Shown piece after piece: positions 1-7,580 of a DNA stretch of 64,000 nt; the stretch's first letter is position 1, and each line of letters starts with the position of its first letter. Under the pieces are notes generated by a model. It was not told the origin of the DNA, did no database searches, and saw only the letters and a list, made by a program, of their open reading frames with translations. The stretch is from Nannocystis punicea (lineage in GTDB: Bacteria; Myxococcota_A; Polyangia; Nannocystales; Nannocystaceae), in NCBI RefSeq assembly GCF_026965555.1, contig NZ_CP114040.1:12478001-12542000 (forward strand). Reading direction: 5' to 3'. The translations under genes were made by a program, and so were the position numbers.

Positions 1-513
1 CGGCCCGAGGTCCGTCTCGAACTCGATCGCCCCGCTCTTGCGGGAGATCTCGATCGTCTGCATCAGGTCGACGATCGCCATATCGGCGAGCTGCCCGCTG
101 AACTTGGTGCGCGCGTCCTTCTTGCCGATCCGCTCCTGCTGCTTTCTTTGCAGCAGCATCTTCACGCGGACCATGATCTCTTTGACGTAGATCGGCCGGG
201 TCAGGTAGTCGTCGACGCCCAGCTCGAGCCCGTGCACCTTGTCTTCCAGCTCGGTGGCGCTGGTGAGGAAGATGAAGGGGATCTGGCCCCACTTCGCGTG
301 GCTCTTGACGATCCGGCAGAACTCGAAGCCGCTACCGTCGGGTAGCCGCGTATCCGACACGATCAGCTCGGGGTCCGTCAGGTCGAGGAACTGCAGCGCC
401 TGCAGCATGTTCTCGGCCGCGGTGATGCTGTAGCCGGCCTTGCGGAGGCTGACCTCGAGCACCCGCCGCGTCCGTGAGTCGGCGTCGACGATCAGCAGGT
501 TCTGCCGGGCCAT
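1..513 (-). CDS. Response regulator with PATAN (DUF4388) domain, partial
   Basis: Read from an ATG at 513-511 and open to the window edge, so the C-terminus is missing. The first ~120 residues are a CheY-like receiver: the start MARQNLLIVDAD gives the acidic pocket, SDTRLPDGSGFEF carries the phospho-acceptor Asp, FLTSATE the switch Thr/Ser and TRPIYVKE the region that normally has Lys. The Lys position reads Arg (TRP instead of TKP), a variant worth noting. After a basic linker the sequence FSGQLADMAIVDLMQTIEIS begins a PATAN/DUF4388 domain, which in myxobacteria and related groups follows receivers and couples to motility or GTPase outputs. Its partner kinase is not visible in the window. 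A second PATAN protein lies at 52572-53513. The family call is firm; the role is not known. Confidence 0.85.
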   Translation of the reverse strand, partial: MARQNLLIVDADSRTRRVLEVSLRKAGYSITAAENMLQALQFLDLTDPELIVSDTRLPDGSGFEFCRIVKSHAKWGQIPFIFLTSATELEDKVHGLELGVDDYLTRPIYVKEIMVRVKMLLQRKQQERIGKKDARTKFSGQLADMAIVDLMQTIEISRKSGAIEFETDLGP

Positions 514-728
514 GTGCCTTCACCTGCACGGGAATTTAGGGCCCCCCGGCTCCTCGACGCACCCGCTGCCCCCGACGTCTCCACGGCTTTTGAGACGATA
601 GCAACCCCGCGAACCGGGCGGCAAGCGGCCGCGCCGCGCGCTGCCGGGGCAATATGTCCCAAAGGCCATGGACGTTAGTGCGCCTCTCGTGTTTTCCGTG
701 CGCGGAGTTTCTCTGCTAGCTTGTCGCC

Positions 729-1940
729 GTGGCCGGGGAGCCGTCACATGTCGAGGAGGACACGTCGCCGCGAGACCCCCGGCGGGCGCGCGCAAAACCC
801 CCGCCCGCCGCGCTCCCTCTCCCACCCGAGCCGCTGAGCGTCCGCCTCCGCCAGGCTCCAGTCACCGCCACATTGCTCGGCGTGTGCATCGTTCTCTACG
901 CGATCACCTTTGTCGCCACGCTCGCCCAGTCGCCCGATCCACTGGACACCGCGCTGCGCAGCGTGTGGAGCCTGAGCCTCACGGACAGCACGGAGATCTT
1001 CCGCCAGCTCGGCGCCCTCGAGCTCTCGCGCGTGTGGCTGGACGGCGAGTGGTGGCGCGTCGCCTCCACCGGCCTGCTGCACGGCAGCCTGCTCCACCTC
1101 GTGCTCAACGGCATCGCCCTGCTCTCGGTCGGTGAATGGGTCGAGCAGGCGTGGGGCCATTTTCGCACCTTCGCGCTGTTCACGCTGGCGAGCCTCGGCG
1201 GCGCCCTCGCCTCTCTGGCCTGGTGCGAGTCGCCGATCGTCCTCGGCGCCTCCGCGGGGATTCTCGGTCAGGCCGGCGCGCTCTGGCTGGCGCGTCGCTG
1301 GGGCCCCGAGTCGATCCAGGAAAAACTCGCCCCGATCTCCGCGACCAGCCTGGCGATCCTGATCCTGATCTGCCTCGGCCTCGGCCTGCTGGTCCCCGGG
1401 ATCGCCCAGGCCGGGCACCTCGGCGGCCTGGCAGCCGGCCTCCTGCTCGGAGGCGCTTGGGTCGCCGGCAGGCCCTGGGTGAAGGGCACCCTCTCGCTCG
1501 CCCTCGCCCTCCTGCTCGGCGGCCTCGCGTGGCTCGGCGCGCATCCGACCCACCGCACCAACTACTACGCGATCCTCGGCTTCCGCATGCTCGCCGACGA
1601 CCACCCCGCCGACGCCCTCATCCTCTTTAATAGAGGGCTCGAACGCGACCCCGAAAACGCCAACTTCCGCAACGCCGTCGCCTATCAGTTGGCCCTCGAC
1701 GGCGTCGAGCTCGACCGCGCCGAGTCGCTCGCCCTGGCGGCGCTCAAGCCCGACCATCTCAACGCCAGCTACCTCGACACGCTCGGGTGGATCTGGTGTC
1801 GCCAGGGCCGCGCCGATTCCGGAACGCGAGTCTTGCACGCGGCCGCGTGGATTGCGAGCGAGCGTTTTCCAGAACTCGACGAACACCTCCCCGGCTGCGC
1901 CACGGCCGCAGCGCCGAGTGTTCCACGTGAAACACCCTGA
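729..1940 (+). CDS. Rhomboid-family intramembrane serine protease with C-terminal TPR-like tail
   Basis: The 403-residue product starts at GTG 729. After a Pro-rich cytoplasmic N-terminus it has about six membrane segments. The rhomboid signature is complete: HGSLLHLVLN in the second segment, the nucleophile Ser in GASAGILG, and the catalytic His in AGHLGGLAAG. It should cleave single-pass membrane proteins within the bilayer. The ~130 residues after the last membrane segment (YYAILGFRMLADDHPADAL onward) look like TPR helices and may bind partners. The last codons, giving SVPRETP, are the reading of a parS-like palindrome (1919-1934), so a centromere site lies inside the coding end. A degraded copy of the last ~190 bp follows directly. 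Substrate unknown. Confidence 0.85.
   Translation: MAGEPSHVEEDTSPRDPRRARAKPPPAALPLPPEPLSVRLRQAPVTATLLGVCIVLYAITFVATLAQSPDPLDTALRSVWSLSLTDSTEIFRQLGALELSRVWLDGEWWRVASTGLLHGSLLHLVLNGIALLSVGEWVEQAWGHFRTFALFTLASLGGALASLAWCESPIVLGASAGILGQAGALWLARRWGPESIQEKLAPISATSLAILILICLGLGLLVPGIAQAGHLGGLAAGLLLGGAWVAGRPWVKGTLSLALALLLGGLAWLGAHPTHRTNYYAILGFRMLADDHPADALILFNRGLERDPENANFRNAVAYQLALDGVELDRAESLALAALKPDHLNASYLDTLGWIWCRQGRADSGTRVLHAAAWIASERFPELDEHLPGCATAAAPSVPRETP
1748..1936 (+). repeat. Copy 1 of a ~190 bp direct duplication (3' end of rhomboid gene plus parS)
   Basis: This is the source copy. It runs from GCCCGACCATCTCAACGCC through the parS site at 1919-1934. The second copy begins at 1941, only a few bases after the first ends. 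The two share most of their sequence, including AGCGAGCGTTTTCCAGA and the block GGCTGCGCCACGGCCG. Confidence 0.85.
1919..1934. other. parS site 1 (TGTTCCACGTGAAACA)
   Basis: A 16 bp near-palindrome on CACGTG that fits the bacterial ParB centromere consensus TGTTNCACGTGAAACA. It sits inside the last codons of the rhomboid gene. Confidence 0.9.
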
Positions 1941-2130
1941 GCCCGACCACTCAACGCCAGCTTCCTCGACAAAATCGGGTAAATCTGGTGCCCCCCAGGG
2001 CCGCGCGAATTTCGGAACGCGAGTCCTGCACGCCGTCGCGGTGGATCGCTAGCGAGCGTTTTCCAGAGCTCAACGAACACCTCGCCGGCTGCGCCACGGC
2101 CGCAACGCCGAGTGTTCCACGTGAAACACT
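1941..2130 (+). pseudogene. Degraded copy 2 of the rhomboid 3' end, with its own parS
   Basis: This copy matches 1748-1936 almost base for base but has accumulated small indels, for example CTTCCTCGACAAAATCGGGT against CTACCTCGACACGCTCGGGT, plus an in-frame stop near GGATCGCTAG. It has no start of its own and is not coding. The copied parS (2113-2128) has stayed intact while the coding frame decayed, which suggests the site rather than the protein is what was kept. Confidence 0.8.
2113..2128. other. parS site 2 (TGTTCCACGTGAAACA)
   Basis: Identical to site 1 and located at the end of the duplicated 3' fragment. Confidence 0.9.
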
Positions 2131-2397
2131 TTTGAGTCGGGTCTAGCTGGCGAGCTCAGGCTTGAAGAAGGCAAAGCCCCTGCAGTTGACTTCGCGCGGG
2201 CGACGGTCGAGCTGGTACGAAGCAACGGACGGAGCTTCAGCGAAGGCCCGCGCACGCGAGCACCACTGCAAAAAGTTCGGCGGCGTCAGCCGCACCTCGA
2301 GCTGAGCAGATTGTGGCGTGCTGCGCGACCAGATCGCCTGCGCTGGGTTCGCGGATGTGCTGCCGCCGTCCACCTGCCCCGCCCGCCGTAGTTGCAG

Positions 2398-2413
2398 CAT
2401 TCCACGTGGCACC
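2398..2413. other. Degenerate parS site 3
   Basis: The sequence CATTCCACGTGGCACC keeps TTCCACGTGG but departs from consensus at four outer positions. It falls at the expected place in a ~285 bp repeat unit, so it is probably a decaying site. Confidence 0.55.
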
Positions 2414-2673
2414 CTCACTGGTCGAGACTCGGCGAGCTACTCGAACGAGGACCATCCTTTGAAACTCACGAGTCCGCCGGCTCCCCAACCAGGTCGGATA
2501 ACAGACCTGACCCCACCAGTCCAGCGACATGCTCTGCATTGCGCCCCTCGTGGAGGCGGTCTCCAGCGCCAGTCGCAGCATCGAGCTGAGCAGCATATGG
2601 CGTGCCGCGCGGCTCAATCTCTGCAGGCCCCTGGTTGCTGACGACGGCACCTGCCGTGCCCGCCCGCCGGTGA

Positions 2674-2689
2674 CGTTTCACGTGGAACA
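2674..2689. other. parS site 4 (CGTTTCACGTGGAACA)
   Basis: Matches consensus except the first base. It sits in the second ~285 bp repeat unit. Confidence 0.85.
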
Positions 2690-2960
2690 CTCGCTGGTCG
2701 TGACCCAGAGAGCGAGGACCGGTCCTCGAGACTCAGAAGGGCGAGACCGCCTGCCCGCAACGAGGGCGGTGTTTACCGATACGGCATCCCAGCGGCATGG
2801 TCGCCATCGCGCCATGCTGCGGCGATCTTCAACGACATCGACCGCGTCGGCCGTACAATCAGGCTGAGAGACTGCGGCATCTACGGCGTGACCAGGCCGC
2901 CCGCCCGAGGTTCGTCAGATTGCTGCCGACGTCCACCTGCCGCACCCGACCCGGCGGCAA

Positions 2961-2976
2961 CGTTTCACGTGGAACA
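2961..2976. other. parS site 5 (CGTTTCACGTGGAACA)
   Basis: Identical to site 4 and 287 bp further on, in the third repeat unit. Confidence 0.85.
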
Positions 2977-3443
2977 CTCGCCGGTCGAGCTTCCAAGCCG
3001 AGCACTCGAACGGGGACGGCCGTCGAAACTCCGGAGGGCGCACTCGGCTGCCTTCCACCACCAGCCCGCCTGCGGGCACGAATCGCCGTCCACCTCGCGC
3101 CGGACGAGCGCCGGTCCGCGGCTCGCCGACCCAGCACCACTTGCCTGGCCGTTGCTGCGAAGCCGTGACCATCAACGATCTTGCTAGCTGCCTACCGGCT
3201 GGTTGGGACCTGTGTCCGATAGCTCAAGGACAGGCCGACTCATCATGCTCCTAGGCTCAATATTTCAAAAATCGCACTGCTCCGGTCCCATCCAGCAGCG
3301 CCTCGGGCTGCCGCGCCCCACATCGTCCCCGAGGCCTGCGGCTCCAGCCATGAAAGTGCCTGTATCAAGTAACCGGTGGCCTTCCTGCCCAAGTTCCTGT
3401 GCGGAGTTACCGGTCCGGGGTCCCGCCAACCCGACCCCAGCAG

Positions 3444-3459
3444 TGTTTCACGTGAAACA
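3444..3459. other. parS site 6 (TGTTTCACGTGAAACA)
   Basis: A perfect 16 bp palindrome identical to the textbook parS consensus. Confidence 0.92.
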
Positions 3460-3987
3460 CTCCGAGCTCCCCGCACTATCTGCCCCACAGCGCGCGTCGA
3501 CCCGAACGGGCTGGGCGGGGCAGAATTGCGGCCCAACGTCGGCCAGCCTGTTCGGCGACGCGGACGCCGGTCTCGTCGTAGTCGGCTTCGGCGGGCCTGA
3601 TCGTGTCGGTGTCCGAGGGTGTGAGCATCAGTGCCCCTGCCCAGGCGGATCGCGGCGCTTTTGTTGGGCTCGTTCTCGCTGAGCGCAAGCCGCGTCGCGG
3701 CCTCATCGAGCCCTCAGCCACCGCACGGGCACCACCCGCCAAGACTGTCCCCCACCGTCCCGCCCCTAAGGGCGTGATGAGCGCGCCTGCCCAGCGTCTC
3801 TCGCATCGCGACGCCCTGCCGCCAGGGTGGGGCGAGAGCGCCTACGTCATCGCCGCAAACGGGTCAAGCCGCCAACCCCTCTCGGGCGCTGGCCAGAGTC
3901 CGAGCGGCGCAAAGATGTCCATAGCGACCGTCGCGCCCAAAACGTCGGATCCGGGGAGGGGTCGTGCAGGGCGTGACCGAGGGTGGC

Positions 3988-4140
3988 TCAGTAGACCTCG
4001 AGGACAGCCCAGTCGGCGTCGTCGCGGGCGGCGGCGGAGGGGCCGAAGCGGTCGGAGCCGTTCTGGTCGTGCGCGGTGAGCAGGTGGCCGTGCTCGTCGA
4101 GATCGAGGCGACCGTTCCCGTCCTGGCGGTAATCCGACCC
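3988..4140 (-). pseudogene. Possible remnant of a gene end with a Ca-binding-like motif
   Basis: On the minus strand a stretch reading SDYRQDGNGRLDLDEHG, then LLTAHDQNGSDRFGP and ending ADWAVLEVY before a stop, looks protein-like. DGNGRLDLDE resembles an EF-hand or dockerin calcium loop. Upstream the frame dissolves into low-complexity sequence and a parS site, so no intact gene can be drawn. It may equally be chance. Confidence 0.25.
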
Positions 4141-4209
4141 GACGCCAAACCGGCTTCTGGCAGAGCAGGTGTACCCGCGACTTGGAGGGCTGGTGAGCGG
4201 CCGGCGTTC

Positions 4210-4225
4210 TGTTCCACGTGGAACA
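4210..4225. other. parS site 7 (TGTTCCACGTGGAACA)
   Basis: A perfect palindrome. Its core GTTCCACGTGGAAC is the form I associate with the Myxococcus parS sites. Confidence 0.92.
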
Positions 4226-4724
4226 CCGCTGCGGCCATCGGCCTCCGTTGCCCTCCCTGGCCGTAAGAAGCGCTTCCCAGTTCGATCGCTTCTGAGGGAC
4301 GCGGATCTGCCCCTATGAGTCCCCTCGAGCGCCAGCCTCGAGCCGCGTGGCACCGCGCCAAGCTGCCCCGAAGCGCCTGCTCCTCCCCGGTCGGCAGGAT
4401 CCGACCCGCCACGTTCGCGCGCCGTCCACCTCGCCCCGAACTCTTGAATCGATTCGCTTCAGCGTCGCCTCCCGCTACCGAGAATCTAGCGGCCCATTCT
4501 CGCTCTGACCCTGAGGCCACTTCGCTCTGACGACCCATCAGCCACACGCGGGACCCACTTCGCAAGCACCCGCCAGTACCTCTCGGCTGCCACTGGCCGG
4601 TCCGAACCGCTATTCCGGTGGGGCCCCTGAAGCGACTGAGCGCCCAGGCCCTTTGAGTCAAGCAGAGCCGCCCCGAACAGGCGCCGTCAGAGCGGCCACG
4701 GCTCAGGAACGCCCCCCGTTCCAG

Positions 4725-4740
4725 CGTTCCACGTGAAACG
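4725..4740. other. parS site 8 (CGTTCCACGTGAAACG)
   Basis: It fits consensus apart from the first and last base, and ends one base before the rsmG stop codon (4742-4744). Confidence 0.85.
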
Positions 4741-4741
4741 C

Positions 4742-5422
4742 TTACCCGCCCCGCACCCCGCGGATCGACCACCGCGCGTCATCCACTCTCCCCACCTCGC
4801 CTGTAAACGGGTCGGTCTCCGCCCTCACGTGCGCGACCACCACGCCTCCCGACTTGACCCACCGCTTGCCCAGCTCGACCCAGACCTCGGGAGCGAACAC
4901 TGCCCTCGCGCTTGCCCAGTCGAAACTGCTGGCGGCCACAATCTCGCCGGCCTTGATCGGTCGCCAGGACGACCCCTCGATGTGCCCGCGGACCACCCGG
5001 CAGTCTCGTCGCCCGATCTGGTTGATCGCCAGGTCGAGGAAGGACGCCCGTCGCTCTCGCGGCTCGACCAGCGTCACCTGTACCTCGAGACAGGCTGCAA
5101 CGACCAGCCCCGGGAAGCCTGCGCCCGAGCCGACGTCGATCCAGCTCTGTCCCGCATGCCAGCCGATCGCGTGGGCCAGGCCGACCACTTGCAACCCCTC
5201 AAGGACATGTCCCAACAGACCTGCCTCATCGGTCGCCCCGCTCAGGTTGAACGCGCGGCCGAAGCGGTGCCACAGCCCCAGCAACAGGCGCACCCGCTCC
5301 ACTGCGGCTGCATCAATCTCGAACCCGAAGCGCGTCGCCGCCGCCGCGAGCTGGTGGCCAACATCGACGTTGCTCCCCTGCACGCTCGCGGAGTAAGAAG
5401 AGCCCTCGTTTCTGTCAAGCAT
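4742..5422 (-). CDS. rsmG: 16S rRNA (guanine-N7) methyltransferase RsmG (GidB)
   Basis: RsmG methylates N7 of G527 in 16S rRNA using S-adenosylmethionine. The 226-residue product has FNLSG near residue 58 and the SAM-binding loop IDVGSGAGFPG at 95-105, followed by the acidic VTLVEPRERRASFL block, all typical of the family. Length is near the usual 210-220. The ATG at 5422-5420 overlaps the bioF ATG (5421-5423) on the other strand, so the first ~13 residues may not be translated; a GTG reading VQGSNVDVG is an alternative start. In many genomes rsmG lies with mnmG and parAB; here the neighbours are bioF and a parS array instead. Loss of RsmG gives low-level streptomycin resistance in other bacteria. 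Confidence 0.9.
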   Translation of the reverse strand: MLDRNEGSSYSASVQGSNVDVGHQLAAAATRFGFEIDAAAVERVRLLLGLWHRFGRAFNLSGATDEAGLLGHVLEGLQVVGLAHAIGWHAGQSWIDVGSGAGFPGLVVAACLEVQVTLVEPRERRASFLDLAINQIGRRDCRVVRGHIEGSSWRPIKAGEIVAASSFDWASARAVFAPEVWVELGKRWVKSGGVVVAHVRAETDPFTGEVGRVDDARWSIRGVRGG

Positions 5423-6590
5423 GTCCGAGCTGTTGAACCAGCGACTTCGTCGCCGCCTGGCTGCCCTGCAGGACGAGGGCCTTGCCCGCGAGTTGCCGCG
5501 GATCGGTCGTCGAGACGGGGTTCGCTACGAGCTCGACGGCAAGTGGGTCACGGGCTTCTGCAGCAACGACTACCTCGGTTTCGCCAACCATCCGCGCCTG
5601 CGTCCCTCGAACTTCGCCTCGCTCGAGGAAAACAGTGCGGGTGCGACGGCCTCCCGCCTCGTCGCGGGCGACCTTCCCGCTCACCGTGCTGCCGAGCGAT
5701 CGCTCGCCGCGCTGGTCGGTTCGGACGACGCAGTCCTGTTCCCGAGCGGCTTTCAGCTCAACGTCGGCGTCTTGCCGGCGCTGATCGAGCCGGACGACGC
5801 GGTCTTCAGCGACGCGCTCAACCACGCCAGCCTCATCGACGGCCTGCGTCTGGCTCGCTCGCGTCCGACGATCCTCCCTCACCGCAGCCCGCCGGGCGAG
5901 AGCGACGGCCCGACCTGGTGGGTCACCGAGTCCATCTTCTCGATGGACGGCGACACTGCCGAGCCTGCCCAGCTGCGCGAGTTCAGCGAGCGTGGCGGCA
6001 TGCTCTACCTCGACGAGGCGCACAGCCTCGGCCTCTTCCCTGGCGGCGCAGGCTTCGCCCGTCACCACGCGATCCGTCCGACCGTGCTCATGGGCGGCCT
6101 GGGCAAGGCGTTCGGCCTGGCCGGTGCTTTCGCCGCCGGCAGCCACGAGGTCTGCACGTGGATCCGCACTCGCGCCCGCAGCTTCGTGTTCAGCACCGGC
6201 AACGCCCCCGCCCTGGCCGAGCAGGCCCGCCTCGCCGCGGAGCTGCTCGCCGGCCCGGACGGCGAAGAACGCCGCGCCCGCATGTGGTCCAACGCGCGCC
6301 TCCTGGCCGCCGCGCTCGAACGCCCCCCGCCGGTGTCCCCGATCTTCCCGGTGTTGATCGGCGCCAACCAACTCGCCGTGACCGTCAGCCGCGCCTTGCT
6401 CGAGCGCGGCTGGCATGTCCAGGCGATCCGCCCCCCGACGGTCCCCGCCGGCTCCGCCCGCCTCCGACTCACCGTCACCGCCGATCACGAAGAAGCGCAG
6501 GTCCACGGCCTCGTGTCCGCTCTCCGCACTCTGATGCAGCAGTTCGGCCTCTCCCTCGCCGACTCTCTGCCGCCCATCCATCCGCACTGA
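5421..6590 (+). CDS. bioF: 8-amino-7-oxononanoate synthase-like (alpha-oxoamine synthase)
   Basis: This PLP enzyme would condense pimeloyl-ACP or -CoA with L-alanine in biotin synthesis. The 389 residues carry the family landmarks in order: CSNDYLGFANHP at 47-58, GATASRLVAGD near 74-84, NHASLIDG at 134-141, the cofactor-binding DEAHS at 199-203 and the Schiff-base Lys229 in GGLGKAFG. The C-terminal half has the expected AIRPPTVPAGSARLR substrate loop. No other biotin gene is adjacent, so a related acyl-CoA:amino acid condensing role (as in 2-amino-3-ketobutyrate ligase) cannot be excluded. Its ATG overlaps that of rsmG on the opposite strand, and I see no strong ribosome-binding site. Confidence 0.8.
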   Translation: MSELLNQRLRRRLAALQDEGLARELPRIGRRDGVRYELDGKWVTGFCSNDYLGFANHPRLRPSNFASLEENSAGATASRLVAGDLPAHRAAERSLAALVGSDDAVLFPSGFQLNVGVLPALIEPDDAVFSDALNHASLIDGLRLARSRPTILPHRSPPGESDGPTWWVTESIFSMDGDTAEPAQLREFSERGGMLYLDEAHSLGLFPGGAGFARHHAIRPTVLMGGLGKAFGLAGAFAAGSHEVCTWIRTRARSFVFSTGNAPALAEQARLAAELLAGPDGEERRARMWSNARLLAAALERPPPVSPIFPVLIGANQLAVTVSRALLERGWHVQAIRPPTVPAGSARLRLTVTADHEEAQVHGLVSALRTLMQQFGLSLADSLPPIHPH

Positions 6591-6721
6591 ACCTGGCGTT
6601 TTGGCCCTGTCTTTTGGCACCTGTCTATTGAGACATATACCCTGGAGCCGGCCGACTCGCATGGAGACTCGCGTGTCATCTCTTCATGCGCCACATGTCC
6701 CCAAAGACATATAAGCTCTCG

Positions 6722-7520
6722 CACCGCTCATCGCTGCATTCGTTCGCCTCTGAACGAGAGGTGCTCACCACAGACCCGGCCGCCCTGCTCGACGTCCAAC
6801 GCGTGACACCTGCAGCCTCGCGCCTCTCGTCGCTGCATTCGTTCGCCTCGGAACGAGAGTTGCTCGCAACCAGACCCGGCCGTCCTGCTCGACGTCCAAC
6901 GCGTGACACTTGCAGCCTGGCGCCTCTCATCGCTGCATTCGTTCACCTCGGAACGAGAGATCTGCTCGCCGCCAGAGCGGCCGCCCTGTTCGACGTCCAA
7001 CGCGTGACACCTGCAGCCCTCGCGCCTCTCGTCGCTCCATTCGCTCGCCTCGGAACTTCGAAAGCTGCTAGCGCGGAGTCCGGCCCTCGGCTTGACGTTC
7101 AACGCGTGACACCTGCAGCCTCGCGCCTCTCGTCGCTCCATTCCTTCGCCTCGGACTAGATCTGGTCGCGACGAGACCAGGCCGCCCTGCTCAAGGTCCA
7201 ACGCGTGACACCTGCAGCCTCGCGCCTCTCGTCGCTCCATTCCTTCGCCTCGGAACAAGCTCCAGCGAGCGACGAAGCTGTCCTCCGCTCGCCGTCCAAC
7301 GCGTGACACCTGCAGTCCTCGCGCATCTCACCGCCGCATCCGTTCACTTCGAAACGAGCTCCAGCGCGCGACGAGGCTGGCCTCACCCCTCGCTGTCCAA
7401 CGCGTGACACCTGCAGTCCTCGCGCAACTCACGGCCGCATCCGTTCACTTCGAAACGAGCTCCAGCGCGCGACGAGGCCGCCCACTGTTGTCGTCCAACG
7501 CGTGGCGCCTTCTATCCGGC
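6722..7520 (+). repeat. Tandem array of eight ~100 bp repeats
   Basis: The anchor GTCCAACGCGTGACACCTGC or a close variant starts at 6794, 6894, 6994, 7096, 7195, 7294, 7394 and 7493, a spacing of 99-102 bp. Each unit also carries CTCGCGCCTCTCGTCG, then TTCGCCTCGGAACGAG and a GC-rich variable part. The period is not a multiple of three and frames break from unit to unit, so it is not a repeat protein. It fills the whole 3'-to-3' gap between bioF and mnmE. Units differ by up to a quarter of positions; the later ones (from 7294) form a subfamily with CGAAACGAGCTCCAGCG. Confidence 0.9.
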
Positions 7521-7580
7521 GACGCTCAGTGCGACAGACTCGTTCCCCAACTTCCTCAGCACGCCGCGCGCGTGCCGGGC

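Larger units (their letters stand above)
2290..3065 (+). repeat. Three diverged ~285 bp tandem units, each carrying one parS
   Basis: The parS sites at 2398, 2674 and 2961 are 276 and 287 bp apart and their flanks can be aligned. Shared blocks include GCTGAG plus a GTG/GACCAG stretch about 90 bp before the site, GTCCACCTGCC just before it, ACTCGCTGGTCG or ACTCGCCGGTCGAG just after, and CTCGAACG(A/G)GGAC about 40 bp further. Divergence is high, so the duplication is old. Confidence 0.65.
1941..4741. other. Gene-free centromere-like region (parS array)
   Basis: I find no credible protein gene in these 2.8 kb: open frames lack start context, conserved motifs and coherent composition. The only organised content is the duplicated rhomboid end, the ~285 bp units, eight parS-like sites in all, and a short coding-like remnant at 3988-4140. 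ParA and ParB genes, which in many bacteria sit beside rsmG, are not here or anywhere else in the window. Confidence 0.7.

Noticed and set aside
3864..4772. A 302-residue open frame on the minus strand across the centromere region
   Set aside because: It is Arg/Gly/Ser-rich, spans two parS sites, has no motif and ends inside rsmG. High GC makes such frames common.
6722..7520. CRISPR array
   Set aside because: Units are ~100 bp, contiguous, with no short conserved repeat alternating with unique spacers, and no cas genes are near.
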